DNA of 64,000 nucleotides from JACRLW01 sp046349595. GTDB taxonomy: Bacteria; Planctomycetota; UBA1135; UBA2386. This document shows positions 1 to 8,831 of this stretch, one piece after another. The notes beneath the pieces were generated by a model. That model worked only from the letters and a program-made list of their open reading frames with translations, had not been told where the DNA came from and did no database searches. The stretch's first letter is position 1; every line of letters starts with the position of its first letter. The position numbers and the translations under genes were made by a program. The stretch lies in NCBI GenBank assembly GCA_046349595.1, contig JAXMCA010000001.1, forward strand, positions 124,001 through 188,000. Direction: 5' to 3'.

Positions 1-237
1 GATCTCGACGTCGTGCTCGGTGCAGGCCACCGTCGCCCAGATGCGGTCGCCCTGCGTGAGGACCCAGAAGCGCGCGAAAGAGGTGGTCGGCGTGAGGAGC
101 CCGGGTTCCTCGTTGTCGACGTCGAGCCAGCAGTGCGCGTAGGGCCTGAAGCACAGGCCGACCAGGGCGACGATGCCGGGCGAGTCGTCGTCACGCGCGA
201 GGCGCAGTTCGCAATCCGCAGAGGTCGGGAAGGCCAT
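1..237 (-). CDS. GNAT family N-acetyltransferase, N-terminal fragment
   Basis: This is the first 79 codons of a gene that runs off the left edge, starting at an ATG at 237. The translation MAFPTSADCELRLARDDDS followed by GIVALVGLCFRPYAHC matches the beta1-alpha1 start of GNAT acetyltransferases, where a charged R-x-D-D-D stretch precedes the first helix. It continues into a strand of the type RIWATVACTEHD, as expected for the beta2-beta3 region. The acetyl-CoA-binding loop would lie outside the window, so substrate and activity cannot be judged. It is read in the same direction as the protease gene at 504-1463 and may be in the same transcription unit. Confidence 0.6.
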   Translation of the reverse strand, partial: MAFPTSADCELRLARDDDSPGIVALVGLCFRPYAHCWLDVDNEEPGLLTPTTSFARFWVLTQGDRIWATVACTEHDVEI

Positions 238-273
238 CGGGGGCAGGGCAGGATGCCACCGCGCGGTGCGCCG

Positions 274-507
274 TCAATCGCGGCGAGGAAGGTCGCAATG
301 CCCGGCGGACCCCGGCGGGAGCAGTTGCCCGACGACCAGTCCGGCGATCAGGCTGAACAGCAGGGCATCGTGCAGTCCGACCGCGAATTGCAGGACCGCA
401 CCGACGATCAGGGCGAGGATCGCGACCGCGACCCGGCGGGGGGAGTTGAGGCTTCAGAGCATCGATGCAGGGACGTCGGCCGGGGAGGCGAATTGCCGGG
501 GACTCAT
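274..507 (-). pseudogene. small two-helix membrane ORF interrupted by an in-frame TGA
   Basis: An ATG at 507 overlaps the stop of the upstream protease gene (ATGA). It opens a reading frame of 17 codons that meets TGA at 454-456. The same frame then continues for 59 codons to a TGA at 274. The downstream part encodes two hydrophobic segments (VAVAILALIVGAVLQFAVGL and LLFSLIAGLVVGQLL) and has no ATG, GTG or TTG start of its own. It looks like a small membrane protein with a nonsense codon, or one started at a non-standard codon. A sequencing error is also possible. No function is recognised. Confidence 0.3.
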
Positions 508-1463
508 CGACCCTGCGGTCGCCGCGGCGCGGGCAGGAAGTGCACGCCGTGCTCGTCGCGCGTGTCGTCGACCGCGAAGGCGCTGCGATTGCGCAGGAAC
601 TCGCGCACGTCGCGGCTGGGGATCGCGAAATTGAGCCCCTGCATCCCGCGGTAGCCCGCGCTGTTGACCCCGATCACACTGCCGCGCAGGTCGAACAAGG
701 GTCCGCCGGAGTTGCCCGGATTGATGGGGACGGTGATCTGCAACATCGTGTGGCCGCCGTAGGCGCGGTCGGTCACGCTGACGATCCCCGAGCTGACCGT
801 GCGGTCGAGCCCGATCGGGGCGCCGATCGCGAACACCTCGTCGCCGACCTTCACAGCATCGCTGTCGCCGAGCGGGACGGGAGACAGTTCGAGGTCCTTC
901 GGGATCGCGATCTTGATCAAGGCGAGATCGATCGTCGGATTGGCGGCCAGCACCGGGATCTCGTGGAGCGTGCGCGTGCGCAGTGCGTCGCCGTCGCGGA
1001 AGTAGACGACGACGTCGACCTTGGTCTCGCCTTCCACCACGTGGAAGTTGGTGACGATGTGGCCGTCCTTGCTGGTGAGGAAGCCGGAGCCCTGACCCGA
1101 CGGGCTCTCGATGCGCACCACGGCTCCGCCGACCATGCGTGCGGCGTCGGCGACCGGGAGCTCCCGACCGCGGCGCGTGAACCACACACCGTCGTGTTCC
1201 TGCGCATCGGTGCTCGCGGCGGCGGTGTGGGCGTCGGACAGCGGAGCCCGCCGCAGGATCGCGCTGCGCGGGATGCGGACGACATCGAAGCCGAGGTCGA
1301 GGAACAGCATGCTCTCGGTCTCCTTGATCACATGCCCCTGGACCACACGGTCCGCACCCAGCTCGATGCGCTCGACCCGTGGGGTGCCGGTTGCGGCGCT
1401 TTGGTCCTGTGCGCCGATCGGTGCGAGCAGGATCGCGGTGACGGGGATGGACGCGATGCGCAT
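504..1463 (-). CDS. secreted trypsin-like (HtrA/DegP-type) serine protease without PDZ domain
   Basis: This is a 319-residue exported serine endopeptidase of the S1C (HtrA-like) type. It begins with a signal peptide (about residues 1-19, ending PIGAQ). Residues 30-75 form a small beta-rich domain. The protease domain spans about residues 105-290 and shows the complete triad: His141 in TNFHVVEG, Asp179 in TIDLALIK and Ser252 in NPGNSGGPL. Family members usually carry one or two PDZ domains after the protease domain. Here the protein ends about 40 residues after it, so it lacks them. The start was chosen as the ATG at 1463 because it opens directly into a signal peptide. The gene is divergent from the FG-GAP gene at 1551. 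Confidence 0.88.
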   Translation of the reverse strand: MRIASIPVTAILLAPIGAQDQSAATGTPRVERIELGADRVVQGHVIKETESMLFLDLGFDVVRIPRSAILRRAPLSDAHTAAASTDAQEHDGVWFTRRGRELPVADAARMVGGAVVRIESPSGQGSGFLTSKDGHIVTNFHVVEGETKVDVVVYFRDGDALRTRTLHEIPVLAANPTIDLALIKIAIPKDLELSPVPLGDSDAVKVGDEVFAIGAPIGLDRTVSSGIVSVTDRAYGGHTMLQITVPINPGNSGGPLFDLRGSVIGVNSAGYRGMQGLNFAIPSRDVREFLRNRSAFAVDDTRDEHGVHFLPAPRRPQGR

Positions 1464-1532
1464 CACCGCAGCATAGGTCGGGATCGGACCAGCCGGAACT
1501 TCACGCCGACCCTGTCCCTGTTCGCGCCCGAC

Positions 1533-1540
1533 GCTACCCT
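1533..1540 (+). promoter_or_regulatory. -10-like element GCTACCCT, predicted leaderless start
   Basis: GCTACCCT (hexamer TACCCT at 1535-1540) lies 10 nt before the ATG at 1551. If transcription starts 7 nt after the hexamer, only about 4 nt of leader would precede the start codon. No clear -35 hexamer is visible. The same GCTAnnnT form recurs upstream of other genes in this window. Confidence 0.4.
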
Positions 1541-1550
1541 CCGCCGGCCG

Positions 1551-3707
1551 ATGCAAGAGTGGCTCCGCCGGAAGGTCGAGATCGGGTCCTGCGCCTGCGC
1601 TCTCACTGCGCTCCTCGCGGCGCAATCTTCGCCTCCGCCCCTGGATCCGGCATTGCGTGCGCGGTTCGGATTCCTGGGTCCGCGCATCGTGAAGGTCGCG
1701 TCCGACATCGGCCTGTTGCGCGTCGTCGATCTCGACCACGATGGTCGCGCCGAGATCCTCCTGCACGATGCGACGCACGGTCACGTCGAGCGCATCACAT
1801 TGGATGGATCCGACGCGATCCGGCGCAGCAGCATCGACACCCGCGGAGCGATCGTCGGGCTCGCGGCAGGCGACGTCCGCGGTGCGGGCAGCGCGCAGAT
1901 CGTGTTGCTGCGCAGCGACGGTCGTGTGGTCGTCGATCCGGAATCGCCCCACCCGCTCCAGGTCGAGGTCGGTCCGCCGCGCGGCGGTGATGCCTTGCGG
2001 CTCGCCGATGTCGACGGCGACGGCCGTGCCGATCCCGTGGTGCTGACCCGCGATGGACTGCGCTGCGTGACCGGTTTGCCCGATGCCCCGCAGGTCTCCC
2101 CCGCGATCGACGCCGGTGATCTCCCCTGGATCGCCTTCGAGGTCGCCGACGTCGACGGAGATCACGTGGCCGATCTGGTCCTCGGTGCCGCCGTCGACAC
2201 GCTGCCGATCCGCGTGGCACGTGGCGATGGTCACGGTGGGTTCGGTCCCTGGCTCGCCTTCGGCACCGAGAAGATCACCGGCCTGTTCATCGGACCCGCG
2301 CTCGACGGGCTGCCGACGCTCGCGACTCTCGCCGGTGCGCGACGTCGCCTCGTCGTGCAGCAACTCCTGCGCAGCGGCGGCCGAGACGCGATCCAGCTCA
2401 CCTCCCTGCCGGCGACCAAGCGACCCGCCTTCGCCTGGGCTGTCGCCGACTTCGACGGCGACGGCGACCTCGATCTCGCGCTGGCGCAGGCCGATCGCGC
2501 CGAGCTGACCTGGTTGCTCGACGACGGCGGGCGCTTCCACGCGGTGACGGTGCCGTCCTTCGTCGGCATCACCAGCCTCGCCGCGGGGGATGTCGACAGC
2601 GACGGCAGGACCGACCTGCTGCTCGCCAGTCCCGACGAGAAGGCGCTGGCCTGGCACAGCGGAGCCACCGATCTCGCCGCCTTCCCCGAGCGCATCGCGA
2701 CCGGAGTGGGCGACCCGGTGACGGTCGGCATCGGCCCCGATGCGACCATCCACTGCATCCTGCGCGACCGCAGCAAGAACGCGGTCCTCGTCGCGATCCG
2801 GCGCCTGGGCGATGCGTTCGGCGAAGCCGCCACCGAGTGCAAGGTCGGGCGTGTGGGCAATGAACCGCTGCGTCTCCTGTTCGGCGAGTTCGATGCGACA
2901 CCGGGCATCGACGTCGCGTGGGTGGTTCCCGGCGAGGGTCTGCGCCTCGCGCGCAATCGCGCCGCGGGCGGATTCCAGGACGTCGATCCGAAGTCCGACG
3001 AGGGCGCGTCCTTCGCCGAGCGGATCGAAGACGGCGCGTTCGGACTCGCTCCGCGCGAGGGCGCCACCGCCGCGATGCTCGTGCTCCGCGATCGCTTCGC
3101 GCGCATCTTCCGACTCGATGCGCGCGGTCAGCCGGAGATCTTCGCGCAGCGCAACGTGCCACCCGGAGCGGACGGCTTCGACGTCGGCGCGATCGCCGAG
3201 GATGGCGTGCTGGCCGCAATCGAACGCCGCACCAACCTGCTGCACCTGGTCGCGCGCGACGGGAATGCACGCTCGATCCCGTTGCCGCCGATCGGTCCGA
3301 CCCACGTCCTGTGGATGGGCGAGGACATCGTCGTCCTCGGTCGCTCCGGCGTGGTGCGGATCCGCCGGGGTGATGCCTTCGAGCTGCGTGAGCGCGGAAG
3401 CCAGGACCCTCCGACCGACGACGCGCGTGCCCTCGACGGTGTGTCCGCCGATCTCGATGCGGATGGTCAGGACGACATCGCGCTGCTCGACTCCGACCTC
3501 CACGGCGTGCAGGTGCACGTCGGCCCGTCCTTCTCCCGCGGCCTCGCCTTCCCGGTCTTCGAGCGGGCTGGCAGCGACGCCGATCTCCGCGAGCCGCGCG
3601 CGGTCGCTGCCGGTGACGTCGACGGCGACGGTCGTGCCGACCTCGTGCTGATCGCCTTCGACCGTGTGCTCGTCTACCTGCAAGAGAAACCAGGATCCGA
3701 TCGATGA
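1551..3707 (+). CDS. secreted FG-GAP/VCBS repeat beta-propeller protein
   Basis: This is a 718-residue protein with an N-terminal export signal (about residues 1-28, hydrophobic around CACALTALLAAQ). It carries a series of calcium-binding-type repeats with the D-x-D-x-D-G-x2-D motif, for example DLDHDGRAEI, DVDGDGRADP, DFDGDGDLDLA, DVDSDGRTDLL, DLDADGQDDIAL and DVDGDGRADLVL. These are typical of FG-GAP/VCBS (integrin-alpha-like) propellers, which act in extracellular ligand or polysaccharide binding. The ligand is unknown. The start ATG at 1551 was chosen because it follows a promoter-like element and opens the signal peptide. The stop overlaps the next gene by ATGA, which suggests co-translation. 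Confidence 0.85.
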   Translation: MQEWLRRKVEIGSCACALTALLAAQSSPPPLDPALRARFGFLGPRIVKVASDIGLLRVVDLDHDGRAEILLHDATHGHVERITLDGSDAIRRSSIDTRGAIVGLAAGDVRGAGSAQIVLLRSDGRVVVDPESPHPLQVEVGPPRGGDALRLADVDGDGRADPVVLTRDGLRCVTGLPDAPQVSPAIDAGDLPWIAFEVADVDGDHVADLVLGAAVDTLPIRVARGDGHGGFGPWLAFGTEKITGLFIGPALDGLPTLATLAGARRRLVVQQLLRSGGRDAIQLTSLPATKRPAFAWAVADFDGDGDLDLALAQADRAELTWLLDDGGRFHAVTVPSFVGITSLAAGDVDSDGRTDLLLASPDEKALAWHSGATDLAAFPERIATGVGDPVTVGIGPDATIHCILRDRSKNAVLVAIRRLGDAFGEAATECKVGRVGNEPLRLLFGEFDATPGIDVAWVVPGEGLRLARNRAAGGFQDVDPKSDEGASFAERIEDGAFGLAPREGATAAMLVLRDRFARIFRLDARGQPEIFAQRNVPPGADGFDVGAIAEDGVLAAIERRTNLLHLVARDGNARSIPLPPIGPTHVLWMGEDIVVLGRSGVVRIRRGDAFELRERGSQDPPTDDARALDGVSADLDADGQDDIALLDSDLHGVQVHVGPSFSRGLAFPVFERAGSDADLREPRAVAAGDVDGDGRADLVLIAFDRVLVYLQEKPGSDR

Positions 3708-5470
3708 ACTGCGTCCGTCTGTTCTCCTGTTCACTGCCCTTCGCGCTACTGGCATCCGCGCCGGCTCAGGACCTCGCGAAGTTCCTGCCCAAACACGCCC
3801 AGATCGTCGCCGTGTCCGATGGTCCCAAGCGGCTCGCGGAGCGGTTCGAGGGCACCAATATCGCGCGCATGTTGTCCTCGCCGGAGGCGCAACCGATTCG
3901 TGCGATTCCGACGGTCGTCGTCGACTTCGTCGCCGGCCTGGCCGAGCAGAACGGCTCGAAGTTCGATCTGCACGGCCTGCTCGACACGCTGGCCGGCTAC
4001 GGCGGGCGCGTCGGCATCGGAGTCGAGTTCGATCTCGCGGCATCACGCGCGTCGGGTTCGATCGAGTTCCTCCTGTCGGTCGTCGCGGAGCCGGACGGCT
4101 CGACCGATCTCGGCGCGCTCGGCGAGAAGATCGCCGACGAGGCCGATCGTGGGGGTGCGACGCTGAGCGAGATCGATGCCGGCCCGGGCTTCCGCGCGCT
4201 GATCCATCCCGCGGACGTCGACGTCACGTTGCCGCGGCTCGTCGACGGTCACCTCGTGATGTTCGTGGGAAGCCGACTCGACGACTCGCTGCCGCGCGGA
4301 TTCGGTGCCGATGCCACCCTCGGTGCGAAGCTGCCGGAGACCGCGGCGGAAGCGGCGATGCTCCTGCACGTCGACGGCGGGATCGTCGAACTGCTGACGC
4401 TCGCGATCGAGATCGGCAACCGCAACGCACCGCGAGGCCGCTACGGCAGCAGCAGCTCGCGTCCGAGCCAGATGGACGAGAGTGTGTCCCGGCTCGTCCG
4501 GTCCTTGACGGAGCGGCTGTCGTTCGAGGACATCGAGGTCTCCCTGTCGCGCTCCGGGCAGTACCTCCGCACGGTCGGGGAGATCCACGGGGATGCGTCA
4601 CGCGAGGGACTGATCGACCTGTTCCAGCCCAAGGCGAAGAGCACGCCGATCGGGCGTCTGGTCCCGGCCGGCAACCAGGACTGGCAGTACCTTCGCTTCG
4701 ACATCGCCGCGGTCGCGAAACTGCTGATCACGGCACTCGAGGCGGAGCAGCCCGGCGTCGGCGGCCTCATCGGATCCGCACTCGAAGCCGAGGAAGTCGA
4801 TCTCGATCGCGACATCCTGAACGCCTTCGACGGCCAGTTGCTGTGGCTGAGCGATCCGCTCCTCGATGTGCCGATGACTCCTGCCGACGAGGACGACGAG
4901 GAACAGTCGCCGGGGAACTTCGCCCTCGCCGTGGGCATGCGGGATGCGAAGGCGACCGAGGCCCTGGTCGAGAAGCTCCTGCGCTCCCACGGCTTGCACG
5001 CCGCCCGCAAGTCGGAGGACTACCAGGGCGCGACCGTCCGCCACCTGCCCCTGCTCGGCGAGTTCCGCTGGGTCTTCCTGCCGGATGCTCTGGTGATCGG
5101 TTTCGGCGCGGAGGGCAAGAAGATGCTGCAGGGCATCATCGACCGCAGCGTCGCCTCCGCGCGCGGCGAGCCAGCCCCCGAGTGGAGCGAGCAGGCGAAG
5201 GCGCGCCGCGACGCGCTGACGAACGGATGGCGTGATCTCGGGATGACCGACGCCAGCGGCTCGATCGGGACCGTGCGCAGCTACCTGAATCTCGCCTTCG
5301 ACCAGATCCAGGCGGAGCACGAATCCGAGCCCGGCATGGACACGCTGGTTCCCGCCCTGCGCGAGGGACTCGACTGCTGGATGCGGATCGCCGGCCAATT
5401 CGATGTGCTCACCACGGTGAGCGCCATGTCCGTGACTCCGGGCCATCTCCGCAGCGAGTCCATCCAATGA
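3704..5470 (+). CDS. secreted protein of unknown function, paralogue of 11070-12776
   Basis: This is a 588-residue protein with a clear signal peptide (MNCVRLFSCSLPFALLASAPAQ). I do not recognise a known family with confidence. After the signal it shows the pattern VSDGPKRLAERFEGTNIARM. This aligns with ADSPQRIRSLFRVTNLGAVL in the protein at 11070-12776, and both then have a helical segment, several GG-D turns and a long globular domain of similar size. The two are probably paralogues of a Planctomycete exoprotein family somewhat like DUF3352. The ATG overlaps the stop of the upstream FG-GAP gene, so the two are likely co-expressed and may act together outside the cytoplasm. Confidence 0.7.
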   Translation: MNCVRLFSCSLPFALLASAPAQDLAKFLPKHAQIVAVSDGPKRLAERFEGTNIARMLSSPEAQPIRAIPTVVVDFVAGLAEQNGSKFDLHGLLDTLAGYGGRVGIGVEFDLAASRASGSIEFLLSVVAEPDGSTDLGALGEKIADEADRGGATLSEIDAGPGFRALIHPADVDVTLPRLVDGHLVMFVGSRLDDSLPRGFGADATLGAKLPETAAEAAMLLHVDGGIVELLTLAIEIGNRNAPRGRYGSSSSRPSQMDESVSRLVRSLTERLSFEDIEVSLSRSGQYLRTVGEIHGDASREGLIDLFQPKAKSTPIGRLVPAGNQDWQYLRFDIAAVAKLLITALEAEQPGVGGLIGSALEAEEVDLDRDILNAFDGQLLWLSDPLLDVPMTPADEDDEEQSPGNFALAVGMRDAKATEALVEKLLRSHGLHAARKSEDYQGATVRHLPLLGEFRWVFLPDALVIGFGAEGKKMLQGIIDRSVASARGEPAPEWSEQAKARRDALTNGWRDLGMTDASGSIGTVRSYLNLAFDQIQAEHESEPGMDTLVPALREGLDCWMRIAGQFDVLTTVSAMSVTPGHLRSESIQ

Positions 5471-5555
5471 CGGTGCGCCGCGCGCGGGCCCGCCCCGGCG
5501 GTCTTCGCGTGCGGAGCGAAACTCCAGTGCGCGGCTCGCATTGCCGCGCCGTCCG

Positions 5556-6860
5556 ATGCGCGCCGACGTCCTCCTCAGCGGATTCGTGGCCCTGTGCTGC
5601 GCGAGCGTTTCCGCGCAGCAGGACGCGCCCTACCTCGGCGACCCGATCCGCTACGAGGTGCCGACCGGCAACGACCCGGTGGCGAAGCTCGCCGACCGCC
5701 TCGGCAAGGGCGAACTCGAACTCGACCGCGACGAGCGCTTCGGCCTGCTGCCTGCCCTGCTGTCCGCGCTCGGCGCCCTGCCCTCGAGCCAGGCGCTGGT
5801 CTTCAGCAAGACCAGCTTCCAGAACGCGCTGATCTCGCCGCGCAATCCGCGTGCGATCTACTTCGGCGACGACGTCTACGTCGGCACGGTGCCGGGCAGC
5901 CCGATCTTCGAGTTGACCTCGATCGATCCGGTGCAGGGCGCGATCTTCTACACGCTGACCGACACGAAGGACGGTCCGCCGCGCATCGTGCGGCGCGACG
6001 CCGAGTGCCTGCGCTGCCATGCCCTGCAGTGGACCGACAACTGGCCCGGCAGCATGGTCCGCTCGGTGAAGCCCGATCGCGACGGGACGCCGATCATGCG
6101 CCTGGGCAGCAGCGTGACGACCAGCGACACGCCCTTCGACGAGCGCTGGGGTGGCTGGTACGTGACCGGCACGCACGGCGACGCGCGTCACCTCGGCAAC
6201 CTCACGCTCGACGACGAACCCGCGCCGCACATCGACCGTGAGCAGGGTGCCAATCTCACCGACCTGTCGAAGCGTTGCGCGATCCAACGCCACCTCACGC
6301 CGCACAGCGACCTGGTCGCGCTGATGGTGCTCGAGCACCAGACCCGCGGGCACAACCTCATCGCGCAGACCGGCTATCGCACGCGGCTCGCGCTGCACCG
6401 CCAGCAGCTCGCCGACCGCGCGACCGGCAAGCCGACGCAGGGCCTGTCCGATTCGACGCGCGCCGTGCTCAAGGACTGCACCGACGAGCTGATCCAGTTC
6501 CTGCTGTTCCGCAACGAGTCGCTGTTGCCGGCGCCGGTCGCCGGCACTTCGAGCTTCACCGCCGATTTCGCAGCGACCGGTCCGCGCGATCGCGAGGGAC
6601 GCTCGCTCCGCACCTTCGATCTGCAACACCGGCTGTTCCGCTACCCCTGCAGCTATCTGATCCAGGGCGAGGCCTTCCGCACGTTGCCCGTCGAGCTGCG
6701 CGACATGGTGCTCTTGCGCCTGCTGCGCATCCTCACCGGCGCGACCGGTCGCCGCGCCTATGCGCACATCGGCGACGAGGATCGGCGTGTGATCCTGCGG
6801 ATCCTGGTCGACACCGTCGTGGATCTCCCGCAGGAGTGGCGCGACGCGGTCGGTCACTGA
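5556..6860 (+). CDS. secreted protein with a single c-type haem motif
   Basis: This is a 434-residue protein with a signal peptide (MRADVLLSGFVALCCASVSA) and one haem c attachment site, C151-LR-C154-H155. Distal Met or His ligands cannot be assigned by eye. The motif sits in a segment where it is preceded by EC and followed by a tryptophan-rich stretch. The rest of the sequence has no recognised catalytic motif. Similar planctomycete proteins carry one CxxCH inside a large unannotated exoprotein, and a redox or electron-transfer role is inferred from the motif alone. I chose the ATG at 5556. An in-frame TTG at 5541 would add five residues before the signal peptide. Confidence 0.72.
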   Translation: MRADVLLSGFVALCCASVSAQQDAPYLGDPIRYEVPTGNDPVAKLADRLGKGELELDRDERFGLLPALLSALGALPSSQALVFSKTSFQNALISPRNPRAIYFGDDVYVGTVPGSPIFELTSIDPVQGAIFYTLTDTKDGPPRIVRRDAECLRCHALQWTDNWPGSMVRSVKPDRDGTPIMRLGSSVTTSDTPFDERWGGWYVTGTHGDARHLGNLTLDDEPAPHIDREQGANLTDLSKRCAIQRHLTPHSDLVALMVLEHQTRGHNLIAQTGYRTRLALHRQQLADRATGKPTQGLSDSTRAVLKDCTDELIQFLLFRNESLLPAPVAGTSSFTADFAATGPRDREGRSLRTFDLQHRLFRYPCSYLIQGEAFRTLPVELRDMVLLRLLRILTGATGRRAYAHIGDEDRRVILRILVDTVVDLPQEWRDAVGH

Positions 6861-6925
6861 CCCGGCGTTCTTCCCGGTGCGCGGATGGCCTGGGGCTCGG
6901 GCGTAGCCGCGGCTCCCTGCCCCCG

Positions 6926-6933
6926 GCTAGACT
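6926..6933 (+). promoter_or_regulatory. -10-like element GCTAGACT
   Basis: The hexamer TAGACT (6928-6933) lies in the gap between the haem protein and the DUF2911 gene and is followed by a pyrimidine-rich CTCCGCCCC stretch. The predicted transcription start near 6940 would leave about 50 nt of leader before the ATG at 6990. No convincing -35 is seen. Confidence 0.35.
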
Positions 6934-6989
6934 CTCCGCCCCTTCGCCCGACCAACGCGGCGCGAACGACCTCTCCCGTCCACTAGACC

Positions 6990-7607
6990 ATGAAGAACTT
7001 CGTCCTCGGCCTCGCCCTCGCGGCGGGTCTCTCCCTCCCGATCGCGGCCCAGCAGATGGGCAGCATCAATGCCAATGCCCCGAAGCTCACGACCGCGATC
7101 GAGTTCGCCGATGGCGCGAAGATCTCGGTGACCTACCGCGCGCTGAACTTCGGTCAGGGCGCCTTCGTCGAGAAGATGAAGCAGGAGCGCTTCCGCACCA
7201 TGTTGAACGAGAACGCCAAGCAGAACCCCTGCGGCAGCGTCACCGTCAGCAAGGACATGACCTTCAGCAGCGGCTTCAAGGTCCCGGCCGGCCAGTACGG
7301 CCTGCACTTCATGATCAGCGACCGTGGCACCTGGGTCGCGGCTCTGTCGACGACCGGCAAGGAAGGCGATCTGGAACTGAAGCAGTTCCCGCTGCGCCTG
7401 AAGGACATGGAAGCCGTGTCGCAGCGCCTCTCGATCCAGCTCGAGGCCGGCGAGGAGGGTGACTCCTGCATGCTCACCCTGCGCTTCGGCAAGCAGGGCG
7501 TGTCGGTCAAGGGCAGCGCCGACGGCGGCGACGAGAAGGAAGGCAAGGAAGGCAAGGACGGCAAGGGCGAGGACCCGGCCGCCGCGCCGGCCGCCGTCAA
7601 GCGCTGA
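6990..7607 (+). CDS. secreted DUF2911-like protein
   Basis: This is a 205-residue protein with a signal peptide (MKNFVLGLALAAGLSLPIAA). The body resembles DUF2911: an early strand GAKISVTYRALNFG, a central strand VTVSKDMTFSSGFKVPAGQYGLHFMIS and a late strand SIQLEAGE. This corresponds to the typical order of K-V-x-V-x-Y, then T-x-S-x-D-h-x-h...G-x-x-h-P-A-G-x-Y, then a C-terminal beta strand. The function of the family is not known. The last 35 residues are a low-complexity tail of Gly, Lys, Glu and Asp followed by Pro/Ala. The gene is convergent with the glycosyltransferase gene, with 12 nt between the stops. Confidence 0.75.
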   Translation: MKNFVLGLALAAGLSLPIAAQQMGSINANAPKLTTAIEFADGAKISVTYRALNFGQGAFVEKMKQERFRTMLNENAKQNPCGSVTVSKDMTFSSGFKVPAGQYGLHFMISDRGTWVAALSTTGKEGDLELKQFPLRLKDMEAVSQRLSIQLEAGEEGDSCMLTLRFGKQGVSVKGSADGGDEKEGKEGKDGKGEDPAAAPAAVKR

Positions 7608-7619
7608 GTCGAGGGGAAC

Positions 7620-8786
7620 TCACTCCTCCGTGTCGGGCGCGCCGTCGCCGAGCGAGGGCGCGCGCCGCAGGATCGCGAGCGGCACGAAGACTCCGCGCCA
7701 CCGCACGCCGCGGCGCACCGCGAGCCGCGCGCTCGTGAAGGCCAGCGACAGCACCTCGATCGGTGCCGACAGTGGCGCCAGCAGGCCGAGCAGCAGCGGC
7801 GCTCGCATCACCCGCGCGATCAGCACGCCGGGAATCGCCGCGCTGCACAGGCCGCCCGCCGCGAACCATCCCCAGGGATTGTCGGCGAAGGCTCCGTACA
7901 CCGCGGTCCCGCAGGCGAGCGCATAGAGCGCCGTCACCAGGACCAGCAGCCAGGGTCGCAGACCGACACTGGCGAGCGCGCGTTCGGAGGTCTCCAGCAG
8001 ATCCGCGAGCCGCAGGCGACGCAGCGCGGCGAACTCGTCCGAGCCCTGCGCCACGCGCACCGCGAGCCCGCGGCGACGACAGGTGTCGGCAATCAGCAGT
8101 TCCGGGACGGCCGCCGCCTTCGCGTCCGGCCGCGCGAGCGCGACGCGCAGCAGGTCGCTGCGGTGCACGGCCACGTCGATCGGCACGGCCAGCGATTCGC
8201 CGCCCCGATGGATCGCCGCGAGGGCAGGCAGCGCATCGGCGATTCCGGCCAGGACCAGCGGCCACAGCGCTCCGGGGCGTGGTCGGGGCAGCACCCACAG
8301 CGACGCAGCGCGTTGCACGCGTGCCGCGTGCAACAAGGCGGCGACGCTGTCGCGGCGCAGCGGCTGCACGGCTTCCTGGAGCACCAGCACGCGTTCGCTC
8401 CTTGTGGCGCCGAGCGCGACGCGCAGGGCATGGGGGAATGGCAGGGCGTCGGCCGGAACCGCGTCGATGCGGATCGCCTCGACCCGCTCTCCGGCCAGGG
8501 CGGCCACGGCGCGCGTGGTCGCCGCATCGCTGCGGTCGTCGACCACGATCACGCGCAGATCGACGTCCTGCTGGTCCAGCAGCGCTTCGACGCAGGTCGC
8601 CACCCCCGCGATGGGCCCGCGCGCGATCAGGATCACGTCGATCGGCTCGCGAGGCGCGGACTCGGAACGCGGACCCAGGAAGGGGATGCGCTCGAGTCCG
8701 ACGCAGGCGAGCAGGGCGCGGCCGAAGAACACCGCGCCGACGCCGAAGAAGCCGAGGTGGAAGTCGCCGAAGGCCAAGGCGTGCAC
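7620..8786 (-). CDS. membrane-associated family 2 glycosyltransferase-like protein
   Basis: This 388-residue protein has an N-terminal hydrophobic segment (about residues 8-28), a cytoplasmic nucleotide-sugar-binding-like domain (about 48-265) and two or three hydrophobic segments near the C terminus (about 280-365). The domain begins IDVILIARGPIAGVATCVEALLD and continues VDLRVIVVDDRSDAAT, which matches the GT-A start and the V-D-D-x-S motif of GT2 enzymes. The layout is that of HpnI/ceramide glucosyltransferase-like enzymes. The later metal-binding D-x-D and Q/R-x-x-R-W motifs are not clear, so catalysis is uncertain. The start is a GTG at 8786. Confidence 0.65.
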   Translation of the reverse strand: MHALAFGDFHLGFFGVGAVFFGRALLACVGLERIPFLGPRSESAPREPIDVILIARGPIAGVATCVEALLDQQDVDLRVIVVDDRSDAATTRAVAALAGERVEAIRIDAVPADALPFPHALRVALGATRSERVLVLQEAVQPLRRDSVAALLHAARVQRAASLWVLPRPRPGALWPLVLAGIADALPALAAIHRGGESLAVPIDVAVHRSDLLRVALARPDAKAAAVPELLIADTCRRRGLAVRVAQGSDEFAALRRLRLADLLETSERALASVGLRPWLLVLVTALYALACGTAVYGAFADNPWGWFAAGGLCSAAIPGVLIARVMRAPLLLGLLAPLSAPIEVLSLAFTSARLAVRRGVRWRGVFVPLAILRRAPSLGDGAPDTEE

Positions 8787-8831
8787 ACTACGCGCGCGGC
8801 AGCGCGGCGGCGATCACCCCCGGCGATCGCA

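Noticed and set aside
504..4046. A 1180-codon open frame on the minus strand reaching back over the FG-GAP gene
   Set aside because: Only its end, from the ATG at 1463, encodes a recognisable protein. The upstream part is antisense to the FG-GAP repeats and exists because high GC suppresses stops.
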